Counted from the first letter of the stretch, positions 43,569 through 55,557 are shown. The stretch is DNA of 64,000 bases from Chlorokybus atmophyticus (GCA_009103225.1 RHPI01002069.1:1338329-1402328), one strand, 5' to 3'. Notes: generated by a model from the letters alone, not told the origin. Numbers and translations are program-made.

Positions 43569-44507
43569 CCTGTGCTCAGCAAGCACCCACAACAGTCGGC
43601 GCATTTTTGGCTTCGCTCCCTCGTCCTGCGCGCGCATCATCGGCCACTTGGTCTACAACCCTTGCGTGTTGTTGTATTTTGTTTTCGTAGTTAGCATGTG
43701 TATCTGCTTTGCAGAGCGGCTATTGCAGCAGCATACTGCTATTCTTCCATGCTCGTACTGTGCGCTTGTGTTAGTTGTGGTTTATGTAGCCGCTTGCTCT
43801 CGAGCGGCTGTAGACTTGTTTGTAGGCTTGGACGCAGATTTTGACTGCGCTTTCTCTTCTTGTAGCCCTACCGGTATGTAACCATATTAGTCCTTGTATA
43901 GGACTGTACTTGTCTAACATGTGCCAGTGTGTACGCAAAATGCAGGACACAATTGCCCTCAGTGTTAGCAGGCTGGAGCTATGTGATTGCCCACAGCTGT
44001 CGTATCACTTGTGCAGGGGAACCTTCAAATTGCACTTGTAAGACATGGGCTGCATGTCATTGCCCAAACAGTACCATCTTGGCATTGGGGCATCGGTTTC
44101 ATGTCAAGTTGTTTATTGGCTGTGGTAGCGGCCTACTTCACAGCGCAAAAGGACTCCCATGCAACTCAATCTCTCTGCCAAGGCGCAAGGAATCACAGCC
44201 TACGTGTCCATACCTACCGCAGCAGTCATAATATAACGACAACACTATCTACTCTACTTCACCAGCAACTAAGCGAGGATAGCAGTATGTCCTCACATGT
44301 ACGCGCATGTGTAGCCCAGGTTGGGTGGTCACCATCAGTGCCTCAAACAATGTGGGCTGTTGAGTGCAGGGGCTGCCAGCCAGGCATAGCAGCCACATCA
44401 GCTGACCCGAGCCGCAGGGCCTATGCCTGCACACGCTGCAAGGTACAAGCGAGCCTTGCGTGCTGTTTGCATGCTGGTTACTGGATTGATAATTTAAACT
44501 GGCACAG
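43569..44507. other. Intergenic sequence after the SANT/DUF3755 gene
   Basis: No coding signal that I recognise. It could hold upstream exons of the unidentified plus-strand gene whose last exon is at about 45546-45712, but none can be defended. Confidence 0.35.
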
Positions 44508-45291
44508 TTAATGAGAGTGCTTCATGGTGTGGTGAGTAGACTGCTCATGCATGTGCGTGTCACACTCTCATGCATGGCACAATCCTTGCATTCTCTTTAT
44601 TATACACTCCATGCCCTGGTTGGTGTGGCCATCCCATGCCAGAGGTCAGCCCAGTCCGCTCATGCAGTTGAGCTGAGCGGCTGGCTACCCTATGTTGAGG
44701 CTTAGGGCGTGCATGTCACTGTGCTATGGTGTGGTGTGGTTGGGTGAGTGCTTGACCGGGAGCACCCTGCATGTGTAATTGGCTAGTTGATAGCTGGAGT
44801 TAGTGCCCACCCCACTAGCCATGCAAAGCAATGCACAAGACCAAGTCACAAGTGAAAGTACATGGGGAGCAGCGAAGTCTGCCCATGTCATCAAAGTAGG
44901 CGCACACAGCCGCGACATGCACTGCCCGCAAAGGGAGGTTCCGTGCCTGCCGTACATGCATGCGTGCGTGTACTGACAAAACCCTGAGGCTGCAGTTGAC
45001 AAGACGGCAGTAGGCGGGCGGAGGTGGCGGCGGGGGTGTGGGTGACGCAGGAGGGGGAGTCCGTTTGGGTCTGCTGATGGTGTGGTCGCTACTGCGGGAG
45101 CAAGACCGCTAACCAACGCGCATGTGCAGGTGATGACGCATGCATGTCTAATGCGGTATGGGCAGTAGAGAAGGTAGGTAGGCAGCAGCGAGCTTAGCAG
45201 CCCGGCGATTAATGAGAGTGCTTCATGGTGTGGTGAGTAGGCTGCTCATGCATGTGCGTGTCACACTCTCATGTATGGCACAATCCTTGCA
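44508..45291 (+). mobile_element. Element bounded by 83-bp direct repeats, TRIM-like candidate
   Basis: The stretches 44508-44590 and 45209-45291 match at about 81 of 83 positions. Both start ttaatgagagtgcttcatgg and end cacaatccttgca. The 618 bp between them has no coding capacity and includes the part (45003-45165) that resembles 12593-12775. Short terminal direct repeats around a noncoding core resemble a terminal-repeat retrotransposon in miniature, but a simple local duplication is equally possible. A piece of the repeat (catgcatgcacaatccttgca) recurs at about 54998-55018. Confidence 0.45.
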
Positions 45292-45545
45292 CTCTATTGA
45301 TTGTACTCTAGTGTCTCAACGAAAAGCTTCTATTAGAACCAAACAACGTCGACAGTCCAACTTCTGACAATAAAAGCCCGGATATACTTTCCTTGTGTAA
45401 AGCGCTATCATGGTCCCATGATCATGATCCCATAACTATAATGAAGACACCGCCTCCTCAACTGGCTTTGGATGTGCTCATCAGCATAGGTTTGAACTTG
45501 CTTGGTTTGCTAACTGCTTACCCACCCACACCTTCACAACGGCAG

Positions 45546-45712
45546 CTGACTACGCCAGCCTCCGGACACTGTTGGCAACACAGTTGACAGGTCGGCGCGC
45601 ATTATCCAAATGCGTGCAACTCTTCACGCTGAAGGCTCAGGGCTTTGCAGTGTTCGGCAGTGCTCGACATCATGAACTTGATGCGCGCCTGCGTACGCGC
45701 CGATCCTCGTGA
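45546..45712 (+). CDS. Last exon of an unidentified plus-strand gene
   Basis: After cggcag at 45540-45545, the frame reads DYASLRTLLATQLTGRRALS and then KCVQLFTLKAQGFAVFGSAR, ending RTRRSS at 45712. Codon quality is good and the basic, helical character suggests a true C-terminus. Upstream exons were not found; a hydrophobic frame (LALDVLISIGLNLLGLLTAY, about 45462-45521) just before may be one. I do not recognise the family. Its downstream part is copied in the tandem duplication as an orphan exon at 49352-49515. Confidence 0.45.
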
Positions 45713-45826
45713 ACACAACAACACGCTAGCTGTTGCCCCCAGTCAGGTTTGCATAGGCTAGCAAGCTGGAGGGGGACAAAGAGTGCATGATAAGTTGGCG
45801 GCAACAGGCGGCCACCCTCGTAGACC

Positions 45827-48800
45827 CTATGATGATGTGGTTTGCGCGTGTGCAGCTGCAAAGTCAGCTGTAGCCCACGCTGGCAATGGGCACGAAAACG
45901 ACCAATCCTCGCTTTCGTACTGCATGCAGTGCAACCACAACGGCTCTTGTTCCACCTCCTCCCTGAGCAACAGAAAGCAAAGTCCACACGTTAGCTGTCG
46001 GCATCACCAACTGTGCACATTTGCCATCAGCAGGCAACTATAAACAGCATCCAACCGGTTGTAAGCGTCACCATGTAGGCCCGAGTGATGGGCAGTGTGG
46101 GCACATCGGGTCGATATTCTCGACATCTGCCTTTACGGTGGCAAGTGCATATTCACTTGCAGCTGCATCGGCTGGATTGCGGTGTTGCAGCGAACTCATC
46201 AACGCGTCAAGTGGTTGCGCCTCTGGTTTGTCATCAATGCCAGGTTGCCCAGTAGCTGGCAACCTTTGCTCTTGGCTTGTATTCCTGGCTTCCTCATGTG
46301 TATCAACATCGCCAGATGGCCGCTGACTGCTTGCAGCCTTGCCATAAAGCGGGTCGTTCGCAATAGGATAGCCCAAGTGCTGCAGGTGCACTCTTATCTG
46401 CAACAGGCTGTTATCACGCTGATGGCCACGCACGAACACTACTTGCATACTCAAACAACCAAGCCAATGTCTATGCAACGTGATATGCCAAAGCTGCAAG
46501 CGCGCCGGCCCAGGCCCAGCCCAAAACAACATAGTGCACAAAATGCACTTGTAACAATGTCAAACCACAACAAATTAAACCAAAGTAAAGTACCTGATGA
46601 GTGCGGCCAGTGAGTGGACGGCACTCGACCAGGCTGGTGGTGCCGTCAGCAGACACGCCAATGCGGCGAAACCGCGTGACGGCGCCCTTGCTCTTGCCGC
46701 CAGCCGCCACTGCCGCAGCCGCTGCAGTAGCGATGTCCGTCGACCCACTTGCTGCAGCCGAAGCACCAATAGCGTCATCTGCATCACTGAAAGCCTGCAA
46801 ACACGTTAGCTGATACAAAACATGAGGTGTGTGCTAGTGAGCCCAAATCGCTCCTTGAAGTTACCACTACGCTGTGCGAATGTGGCATGCACAAAGATAC
46901 AGTGAGCGAAACTTCCGCACGCACAGACGGGCAATAAAATGTATGCAATGGGGCCACATGACTACACCTGACACCGTCGAAACCAACTCTCTCACCCCAA
47001 CCACGCTGCGCTTCTGTCTGGGATCAAACAGCACCTCCGCATCGACCTCAATTTCGCTCTCGTTGTCAGGAAAGACGCCCGTGACGCGCGCCAGGTACTT
47101 TTTGCGTACCGTGCCGGAGGTAATGGCCTGTCGGAACTTCTCAGCAGCTGCAGCTGACCTTGCAGCAAAGCAGGAGCGTTACCAAGATGACATTTGGAAA
47201 GTCACAAGTCTGTCTGTGTGTTGGCTGATGAGTGACTATTCACTGTGTTCAACTGTAATATCTGTCATCTGAGCTTGCTGCAGAAGAACTCAACCAGATA
47301 CGGAGGTGCACTAGTATCCTGAGATACTCCTGAGATACGCTAGCTTGGTGGCTACCTCACAGGAGTGATTGGCTACCAGAAGTAGCAGCTACCGGCAGAA
47401 CTTCCTTAACTTGCTTTCCAAATGCTTAAGTAGTGCTTGACGTGCACACAAAGACTCGCAAAGGACACGCACAGTATAGCTGATGGTTGCTGCCCCGCCC
47501 CGCCCCCCCCCCCCTCTCGTGCTACGCGTGTTTTGTCCTCCACCAGAAGTCTGCTACCAACAACAACAACAGTACTACCAGTGGCATAGGATAGGTGCAT
47601 ACCTGGCCATCAGGAGCAGGCCAGAGACGAGCCGGTCAAGCCGATGGAGAGGATGCAACGGCCCAAGCTCCGGGTGGTACGCCTGTAACAGTCCCAACAC
47701 AGTGTTCTTTCGATACTGCCCACATGGATGGACCTAAACGCAACAAACAGAAGGTTATGTTGCTGTGTACACTTGTGACAACCCCACGCCGCAGCTCAAC
47801 CAGCTCAGCGACACTTACTGGTATAGAGCCCGGCTTGCTAACAGTGATGAAGTCCTCAGAGGTGCTTAGTACATTGATGGGATCAGGTGTGACGGGAGGT
47901 TCGTGCCTGCATTGCACGTGAACGCTGTTACCCTTATTGCATCTATATGTGGCAGATCATTGACACTTGAAAGCACTGCTGCTGCCCCACCTGTGGACAT
48001 GGTGGCACAGCCATTCACCAACATGCACAGTGCGTTCTGCATCCACACGCTCGCCCAACACGGTGAGCCTTCCTATGCGCATGGCCTCTTCCTGCATGGA
48101 AGTGTATAACTAGCATCACGAGTGGCAGTATGGACTAACAGGAAGGGCTTACGCAAACCTCAGAATTGGCGTACACACGTAGTACTGGCGAGTACGGCCT
48201 TTGAACTCGTCTTCAAAGATGTTGATAACACTCCTGCCCTCCCACCTGGGCTTCACCTGTCAGCAGGAGTTTAATCATTGCATGTGTCAATTTGGGTGAG
48301 AACTGCATACAAAGCCTTGCCAGGTGTGAAGGTACTGCTTACATGCGAGATGAAGTCGAAGAAGTACGGCCGAACCCAGCGACGACCTGCAGCGGTGTGA
48401 TGTGTACACACAATACTAGACACAAGCAGTGACACGCTCCATTAAGCCCTGTGCCCTTGGCATACCATCTTTGATTATGTAGTCGTCCGGATGCGTGACC
48501 AGCTGTGCAAACAGCTTTCAGTTGACGCCGAAAGGTGCACAGTATTTCTTCTCATACGACAGAGGCTGGACGAAGCAAAGCAGCAGTGCAAGTCAACAGG
48601 TCAAACGTACAACCCTTTGAAACAAGTAGAGTTGATGCTTACACAGCACAGAAGCAGTGCAGTGCCTCGCTATGGGCACTTGTCTTTTCTGAAGCCATTT
48701 GCATGCGAATGGCAAGCCCCTGACCTGCTGAAGCGGCTTCGGCGGCATGCCACGCCGTTGATGCTGCTGGCGCTGTTGTCGCTCCCCTCCCCCTCCCCCT

Positions 48801-48922
48801 CTGCTTCCATCTCCTCGTTCTTGGTGTCTCTCACCAGCTCGGTCGCCTCTATCCTCCTCGTGAGCTACCGCCTCCCCCGCCCCCTCTGCCTCCCGCCGCC
48901 GTCGCTTCCTCCGCCCGCCCAT
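45827..48922 (-). CDS. RluA-family RNA pseudouridine synthase (PUS9/RIB2-like), copy 1
   Basis: Isomerises uridine to pseudouridine, probably in tRNA. Exons read on the minus strand: DDYIIKDG, then RRWVRPYFFDFISH, then VKPRWEGRSVINIFEDEFKG (about 48250-48200), an opening typical of the eukaryotic PUS9/RPUSD2 branch. Next come RHEPPVTPDPINVLS and FITVSKPGSIPV, then the catalytic motif HRLDRLVSGLLLMAR with the essential Asp (about 47650-47606). Then follow ECRPLTGRTHQ and IRVHLQHLGYPIANDPLYG (about 46600 and 46385), DPMCPHCPSLGPT, and a last exon with PLWLHCMQYESEDW ending at 45827. The domain is complete. The N-terminus is uncertain; ATG 48922 gives a very basic, low-complexity start and ATG 48827 is an alternative. 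It is head-to-head with SNRNP35 exon 1, 57 bp apart at the closest start codons. Confidence 0.85.
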
Positions 48923-48978
48923 TGCTCAAAGCACAGCTGCGAGCAGGGCGGTAGCAGCATTGTCTATGCGTTGCTGTC

Positions 48979-49111
48979 ATGGCGGCGGCAGCGGGGGAGT
49001 GGTTTGCAACGGAGTACCACCCCCTGCAGGCGGGCAGCATCGACGGCACGGACGTGGCGCCCCACGACCATGCTGTCGCTAGGGCCAGCAGAGCTCTCAA
49101 GGCTAATCGCT
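48979..49111 (+). pseudogene. Orphan first exon of SNRNP35 in duplication unit 1
   Basis: Identical to the first exon at 52782-52914: [20 protein letters not shown] and so on to KANR, phase 1, followed by a GTAAGG donor. The rest of SNRNP35 does not follow; instead the unit ends 239 bp later and unit 2 begins. Its promoter is presumably intact, so it may be transcribed and may splice onto whatever acceptor comes next (see 49352-49515). Confidence 0.8.
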
Positions 49112-49351
49112 GTAAGGCTGACTGCTGCCACTTGAGAGCTGCATTGCACTGCACTCCCTATTGGCTTGGCTGAAACACAAGTTCAGTAAACATTGCCAGC
49201 AGAGCTAGAATGTACAAGTTCAGGAACCCTTGCTTAGCATTGCAACAATTGAAGTGGGCGTGCATGCATGCATAAATGCATTACAAGCAAGCGCGGCAGT
49301 TTGCTGCTATTGTTTATTGTTGCCCTTCAAGTATGGAGATTTGTCTGCTAG

Positions 49352-49515
49352 ACTACGCCAGCCTCCGGACACTGTTGGCAACACAGTTGACAGGTCGGCG
49401 CGCATTATCCAAATGCGTGCAACTCTTCACGCTGAAGGCTCAGGGCTTTGCAGTGTTCGGCAGTGCTCGACATCATGAACTTGATGCGCGCCTGCGTACG
49501 CGCCGATCCTCGTGA
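49352..49515 (+). pseudogene. Orphan terminal exon of the unidentified gene at the duplication junction
   Basis: Copy of the coding part of 45549-45712 (YASLRTLLATQL...RTRRSS, stop at 49513-49515). Its own splice acceptor was lost, but the junction sequence gctag ends at 49351 and offers a new AG exactly one base before actacgcc. Read from that acceptor with a phase-1 upstream exon, the frame is the original one. Confidence 0.6.
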
Positions 49516-49629
49516 ACACAACAACACGCTAGCTGTTGCCCCCAGTCAGGTTTGCATAGGCTAGCAAGCTGGAGGGGGACAAAGAGTGCATGATAAGTTG
49601 GCGGCAACAGGCGGCCACCCTCGTAGACC

Positions 49630-52600
49630 CTATGATGATGTGGTTTGCGCGTGTGCAGCTGCAAAGTCAGCTGTAGCCCACGCTGGCAATGGGCACGAAA
49701 ACGACCAATCCTCGCTTTCGTACTGCATGCAGTGCAACCACAACGGCTCTTGTTCCACCTCCTCCCTGAGCAACAGAAAGCAAAGTCCACACGTTAGCTG
49801 TCGGCATCACCAACTGTGCACATTTGCCATCAGCAGGCAACTATAAACAGCATCCAACCGGTTGTAAGCGTCACCATGTAGGCCCGAGTGATGGGCAGTG
49901 TGGGCACATCGGGTCGATATTCTCGACATCTGCCTTTACGGTGGCAAGTGCATATTCACTTGCAGCTGCATCGGCTGGATTGCGGTGTTGCAGCGAACTC
50001 ATCAACGCGTCAAGTGGTTGCGCCTCTGGTTTGTCATCAATGCCAGGTTGCCCAGTAGCTGGCAACCTTTGCTCTTGGCTTGTATTCCTGGCTTCCTCAT
50101 GTGTATCAACATCGCCAGATGGCCGCTGACTGCTTGCAGCCTTGCCATAAAGCGGGTCGTTCGCAATAGGATAGCCCAAGTGCTGCAGGTGCACTCTTAT
50201 CTGCAACAGGCTGTTATCACGCTGATGGCCACGCACGAACACTACTTGCATACTCAAACAACCAAGCCAATGTCTATGCAACGTGATATGCCAAAGCTGC
50301 AAGCGCGCCGGCCCAGGCCCAGCCCAAAACAACATAGTGCACAAAATGCACTTGTAACAATGTCAAACCACAACAAATTAAACCAAAGTAAAGTACCTGA
50401 TGAGTGCGGCCAGTGAGTGGACGGCACTCGACCAGGCTGGTGGTGCCGTCAGCAGACACGCCAATGCGGCGAAACCGCGTGACGGCGCCCTTGCTCTTGC
50501 CGCCAGCCGCCACTGCCGCAGCCGCTGCAGTAGCGATGTCCGTCGACCCACTTGCTGCAGCCGAAGCACCAATAGCGTCATCTGCATCACTGAAAGCCTG
50601 CAAACACGTTAGCTGATACAAAACATGAGGTGTGTGCTAGTGAGCCCAAATCGCTCCTTGAAGTTACCACTACGCTGTGCGAATGTGGCATGCACAAAGA
50701 TACAGTGAGCGAAACTTCCGCACGCACAGACGGGCAATAAAATGTATGCAATGGGGCCACATGACTACACCTGACACCGTCGAAACCAACTCTCTCACCC
50801 CAACCACGCTGCGCTTCTGTCTGGGATCAAACAGCACCTCCGCATCGACCTCAATTTCGCTCTCGTTGTCAGGAAAGACGCCCGTGACGCGCGCCAGGTA
50901 CTTTTTGCGTACCGTGCCGGAGGTAATGGCCTGTCGGAACTTCTCAGCAGCTGCAGCTGACCTTGCAGCAAAGCAGGAGCGTTACCAAGATGACATTTGG
51001 AAAGTCACAAGTCTGTCTGTGTGTTGGCTGATGAGTGACTATTCACTGTGTTCAACTGTAATATCTGTCATCTGAGCTTGCTGCAGAAGAACTCAACCAG
51101 ATACGGAGGTGCACTAGTATCCTGAGATACTCCTGAGATACGCTAGCTTGGTGGCTACCTCACAGGAGTGATTGGCTACCAGAAGTAGCAGCTACCGGCA
51201 GAACTTCCTTAACTTGCTTTCCAAATGCTTAAGTAGTGCTTGACGTGCACACAAAGACTCGCAAAGGACACGCACAGTATAGCTGATGGTTGCTGCCCCG
51301 CCCCGCCCCCCCCCCCCTCTCGTGCTACGCGTGTTTTGTCCTCCACCAGAAGTCTGCTACCAACAACAACAACAGTACTACCAGTGGCATAGGATAGGTG
51401 CATACCTGGCCATCAGGAGCAGGCCAGAGACGAGCCGGTCAAGCCGATGGAGAGGATGCAACGGCCCAAGCTCCGGGTGGTACGCCTGTAACAGTCCCAA
51501 CACAGTGTTCTTTCGATACTGCCCACATGGATGGACCTAAACGCAACAAACAGAAGGTTATGTTGCTGTGTACACTTGTGACAACCCCACGCCGCAGCTC
51601 AACCAGCTCAGCGACACTTACTGGTATAGAGCCCGGCTTGCTAACAGTGATGAAGTCCTCAGAGGTGCTTAGTACATTGATGGGATCAGGTGTGACGGGA
51701 GGTTCGTGCCTGCATTGCACGTGAACGCTGTTACCCTTATTGCATCTATATGTGGCAGATCATTGACACTTGAAAGCACTGCTGCTGCCCCACCTGTGGA
51801 CATGGTGGCACAGCCATTCACCAACATGCACAGTGCGTTCTGCATCCACACGCTCGCCCAACACGGTGAGCCTTCCTATGCGCATGGCCTCTTCCTGCAT
51901 GGAAGTGTATAACTAGCATCACGAGTGGCAGTATGGACTAACAGGAAGGGCTTACGCAAACCTCAGAATTGGCGTACACACGTAGTACTGGCGAGTACGG
52001 CCTTTGAACTCGTCTTCAAAGATGTTGATAACACTCCTGCCCTCCCACCTGGGCTTCACCTGTCAGCAGGAGTTTAATCATTGCATGTGTCAATTTGGGT
52101 GAGAACTGCATACAAAGCCTTGCCAGGTGTGAAGGTACTGCTTACATGCGAGATGAAGTCGAAGAAGTACGGCCGAACCCAGCGACGACCTGCAGCGGTG
52201 TGATGTGTACACACAATACTAGACACAAGCAGTGACACGCTCCATTAAGCCCTGTGCCCTTGGCATACCATCTTTGATTATGTAGTCGTCCGGATGCGTG
52301 ACCAGCTGTGCAAACAGCTTTCAGTTGACGCCGAAAGGTGCACAGTATTTCTTCTCATACGACAGAGGCTGGACGAAGCAAAGCAGCAGTGCAAGTCAAC
52401 AGGTCAAACGTACAACCCTTTGAAACAAGTAGAGTTGATGCTTACACAGCACAGAAGCAGTGCAGTGCCTCGCTATGGGCACTTGTCTTTTCTGAAGCCA
52501 TTTGCATGCGAATGGCAAGCCCCTGACCTGCTGAAGCGGCTTCGGCGGCATGCCACGCCGTTGATGCTGCTGGCGCTGTTGTCGCTCCCCTCCCCCTCCC

Positions 52601-52725
52601 CCTCTGCTTCCATCTCCTCGTTCTTGGTGTCTCTCACCAGCTCGGTCGCCTCTATCCTCCTCGTGAGCTACCGCCTCCCCCGCCCCCTCTGCCTCCCGCC
52701 GCCGTCGCTTCCTCCGCCCGCCCAT
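49630..52725 (-). CDS. RluA-family RNA pseudouridine synthase (PUS9/RIB2-like), copy 2
   Basis: Indistinguishable from the gene at 45827-48922, displaced by 3,803 bp, with all coding exons and the catalytic HRLDR motif intact (about 51453-51409). If the duplication is real, both copies keep their full upstream region and could be expressed, doubling gene dosage. If it is an assembly error, only one gene exists. Its head-to-head neighbour is the functional SNRNP35. Confidence 0.85.
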
Positions 52726-52781
52726 TGCTCAAAGCACAGCTGCGAGCAGGGCGGTAGCAGCATTGTCTATGCGTTGCTGTC

Positions 52782-54347
52782 ATGGCGGCGGCAGCGGGGG
52801 AGTGGTTTGCAACGGAGTACCACCCCCTGCAGGCGGGCAGCATCGACGGCACGGACGTGGCGCCCCACGACCATGCTGTCGCTAGGGCCAGCAGAGCTCT
52901 CAAGGCTAATCGCTGTAAGGCTGACTGCTGCCACTTGAGAGCTGCATTGCACTGCACTCCCTATTGGCTTGGCTGAAACACAAGTTCAGTAAACATTGCC
53001 AGCAGAGCTAGAATGTACAAGTTCAGGAACCCTTGCTTAGCATTGCAACAATTGAAGTGGGCGTGCATGCATGCATAAATGCATTACAAGCAAGCGCGGC
53101 AGTTTGCTGCTATTGTTTATTGTTGCCCTTCAAGTATGGAGATTTGTCTGCTAGAATATATTTAACGTGATTGACAGGAACTCTCATGTACTCTTGCTTC
53201 CCATTTGCTGTTATGTGAGCTGCTGCCACTGACTTGTGCTGTGGTCGTTGGACTTCTTGCCTTCGTCGCCAGATGACCCCAAAAGGGACTCGAATGTACG
53301 CGGCGATCCCTTGAAAACCATATTTGTTGGGCGGTTGAGCGAACGCACAACTGAAGCACAAATTGAGCAGGTGTGGAACAGCTATAGATGACAGCTGCTG
53401 CTTTTCATCCTCCAATGCTCTCAGTACACAATTGGCCACAGGTGTTCAGCCAGCACGGGCGCATAAGGTCCGTCAATCTTGTTCGGGACATTGGTAGGTA
53501 CACAAAAGTCACTCCGCTAATGACTTCGTAGCACTGTGCCATTGAGGCTGCTGTCTCAAGCTGCGCAGTCAGCATGCATGTTGCTTGCCTACTAACATGT
53601 AACCGCACGTGTTGCAGTGACAGGGGCATCCCGCGGGTATTCTTTTGTGGAGTTCGAGCACAAAGCAGACATGCTGGACGCTTACAGAGTAAGTGCATGT
53701 TGCTGCAGTATAATTGTAGCTCAAAACGAGACAACACACCCACTTCGCACGTGCATTGCACCTGAAGCATGGTATACGGGCAGAGTGTAGAGGCAAAATG
53801 GGTTGACGGACGGCGGGTGCTGGTGGATTACAGCCGCGCGCAGCTAATGCCGGGCTGGTTGCCCCGCCGCTTCGGGGGCGGCCTCGGCGGGCGCAAAGAG
53901 AGTGGCCAGCTGCGCTTTGGCGGACGAGACAGACCCTTCAAAGCACCACTGTATGTGGGTCCTCGCCACTGTGCTCTGTTTTGATCACAAACACATGTAA
54001 GACTGATCTGCACACGCTGTGTTCGTAGTAAAGAGTTTCCTGCTGCTGAGCTAGCAAAGCATGGAATTAAGCCTCCGCCTCCACCGAGGCTGCTTCGACG
54101 TGGGGAGGTGAGACCCGTATGCTGATGACAGCACCTTGTTGTTGTGTGTTCGCAATTTAGCTCACTGCTTATTCTTGCATGAACCTCCCCTGCTCATAGC
54201 AACTGTGCTCAGGCTCCACCATTGCCCACACTTTATCATGAAGATGAGCACTTACACGACTCAAGACGGGCCTTAGAGCCCTCTCAGAAGCGGTGGAGAG
54301 AAGAGGATGTTAGATACGACCACCACGGGCACAGGCGGAAACGTTGA
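52782..54347 (+). CDS. SNRNP35: U11/U12 snRNP 35 kDa protein (minor spliceosome)
   Basis: RRM protein of the U11/U12 di-snRNP, which recognises U12-type introns. Seven exons join in frame: 52782-52914 ([13 protein letters not shown], the family hallmark), 53273-53370 ([23 protein letters not shown]2), 53442-53493 ([17 protein letters not shown]), 53618-53688 ([16 protein letters not shown]1), 53784-53950 ([20 protein letters not shown] then [19 protein letters not shown]), 54029-54107 and 54213-54347. The [25 protein letters not shown] block after the RRM is unique to this family. The tail is short, ending in Arg/His-rich DHHGHRRKR, without the long RS repeats of the human protein. Intron 1 spans the end of duplication unit 2. 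Confidence 0.95.
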
Positions 54348-55555
54348 CACCCAGTGCATTTGCAACTGAACACCAGACTGCAGGCGTAGTTGCCAGTGGG
54401 TCAAGCTGCACACACGCAGGCCAATTGGCATCAGGTGCGCAACTGCCTGGCTGGTGGGCGCTGCCAGCCCATAGGCCGTTTGGACCATTCAGCAACAGGG
54501 TACTGTCCTGTCTCCCCAAGGCCTATGTCACATCTCAACAGCCTCAGACTCATATGCTATTGCTCAGGTACTCAAGAAAACGAACAGTGAGTGGAGCATT
54601 GTTCTAGAGAGATATGGCACGGACCATCTACATCGACACTTCATGTGCAGCAGATGTCTCATCTTTGGTGTGAAGGACGCAAAAGGGCTCCTGTTTTCGT
54701 CCACTCCACTGCACACCTGCAGGGCCGTGAGCCTGCTTGCATAGAGAATCGCCATGAAGGATCTCCAGAGGTTGGGCACTGGAACTATTGGACTAGCCGG
54801 TTTTGCTATACAATAGTGATATTGAGTGGATGTTGTTGTTTGTATAGTTTCCGCATTGCATACCTGCCACAACACGTCATGGTAGTATTGCGTCTTCAAA
54901 CATACCGGACTTCAGAGCTGCGCGAAGCAGATTCTGGGAAATGGGTGTGCTTCTATCACATGCACTCAACAAATGCAAAACAAACATGGTTAGCGCTCAT
55001 GCATGCACAATCCTTGCAAATTTATGTATGCAACCAATTCAAGTCCTCTAAAAAGGTGGTGGTGATGGTGTTAGCGAATTGCTATCTTTAAGTGTATCTG
55101 CGGAGATACGGCCTATACACAGCGTGCATGTCTTATTTTAAAATGTTACCATTACTGGAAAAACATTACCATTGATACCATATAGTGTGCATGTCCTTTC
55201 ATAGTGTACAAGCGGCTTGTACACGGCCACCCTCTACCCGCAGTGCCACACCACCACTTGCACCTAGCGGCCTATAGTTTGTATAGTGGTATAATGTTTT
55301 GGTATCGGAATTCACTTGGTGGAAATTCATCGGCGCTGGTTTATATCTTTGTTGACGAATGTATATATAAATATCTACACTATTGCGAGCGCAATGTGCA
55401 TAGGAACTGTCATGAGCTGCATGTATGAGAGCACAGGGTAGTGCAAATGCAATGCCATGTGTGTGCTCAACCATCAGGGTTGGCTCAATCCCGATGATAT
55501 GTTGCTATGCTATGTGTATAGAAGAACATCAACAGAATTCACTACGTGCAATGCA

Positions 55556-55557
<2 letters not shown>
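54348..55557. other. Intergenic sequence with small palindromes
   Basis: One minus-strand frame (about 54590-54800: PNLWRSFMAILYASRLTALQ, then SPFASFTPKMRHL) has protein-like composition but no recognised family. A palindrome GTGTACAAGC-g-GCTTGTACAC lies at 55205-55225. Nothing else is supported. Confidence 0.35.

Larger units (their letters stand above)
45548..49350 (+). repeat. Tandem duplication, unit 1 (3,803 bp)
   Basis: Every stretch compared matches the sequence 3,803 bp downstream without a difference, including a run of 12 C near 47502 and 51305. The unit starts with gactacgccagcc (45548 and 49351). The left breakpoint is in or beside an exon of the unidentified gene; the right breakpoint is in intron 1 of SNRNP35. 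Two bases (ga) of microhomology sit at the junction. The unit holds one complete pseudouridine synthase gene and SNRNP35 exon 1. Confidence 0.92.
49351..53153 (+). repeat. Tandem duplication, unit 2 (3,803 bp)
   Basis: Head-to-tail copy of 45548-49350. After 53153 the sequence continues into the unique remainder of SNRNP35 intron 1, so this unit carries the functional first exon of that gene. Confidence 0.92.

Noticed and set aside
49276-49515. Frame reading from MEICLLDY into the orphan exon as a simple single-exon gene
   Set aside because: Its start lies in SNRNP35 intron 1 sequence that was joined to the exon only by the duplication, and it lacks a promoter or homology of its own. A spliced origin is more plausible.
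45548-53153. CRISPR-like or satellite array
   Set aside because: There are only two long units that contain genes; this is a tandem gene duplication.
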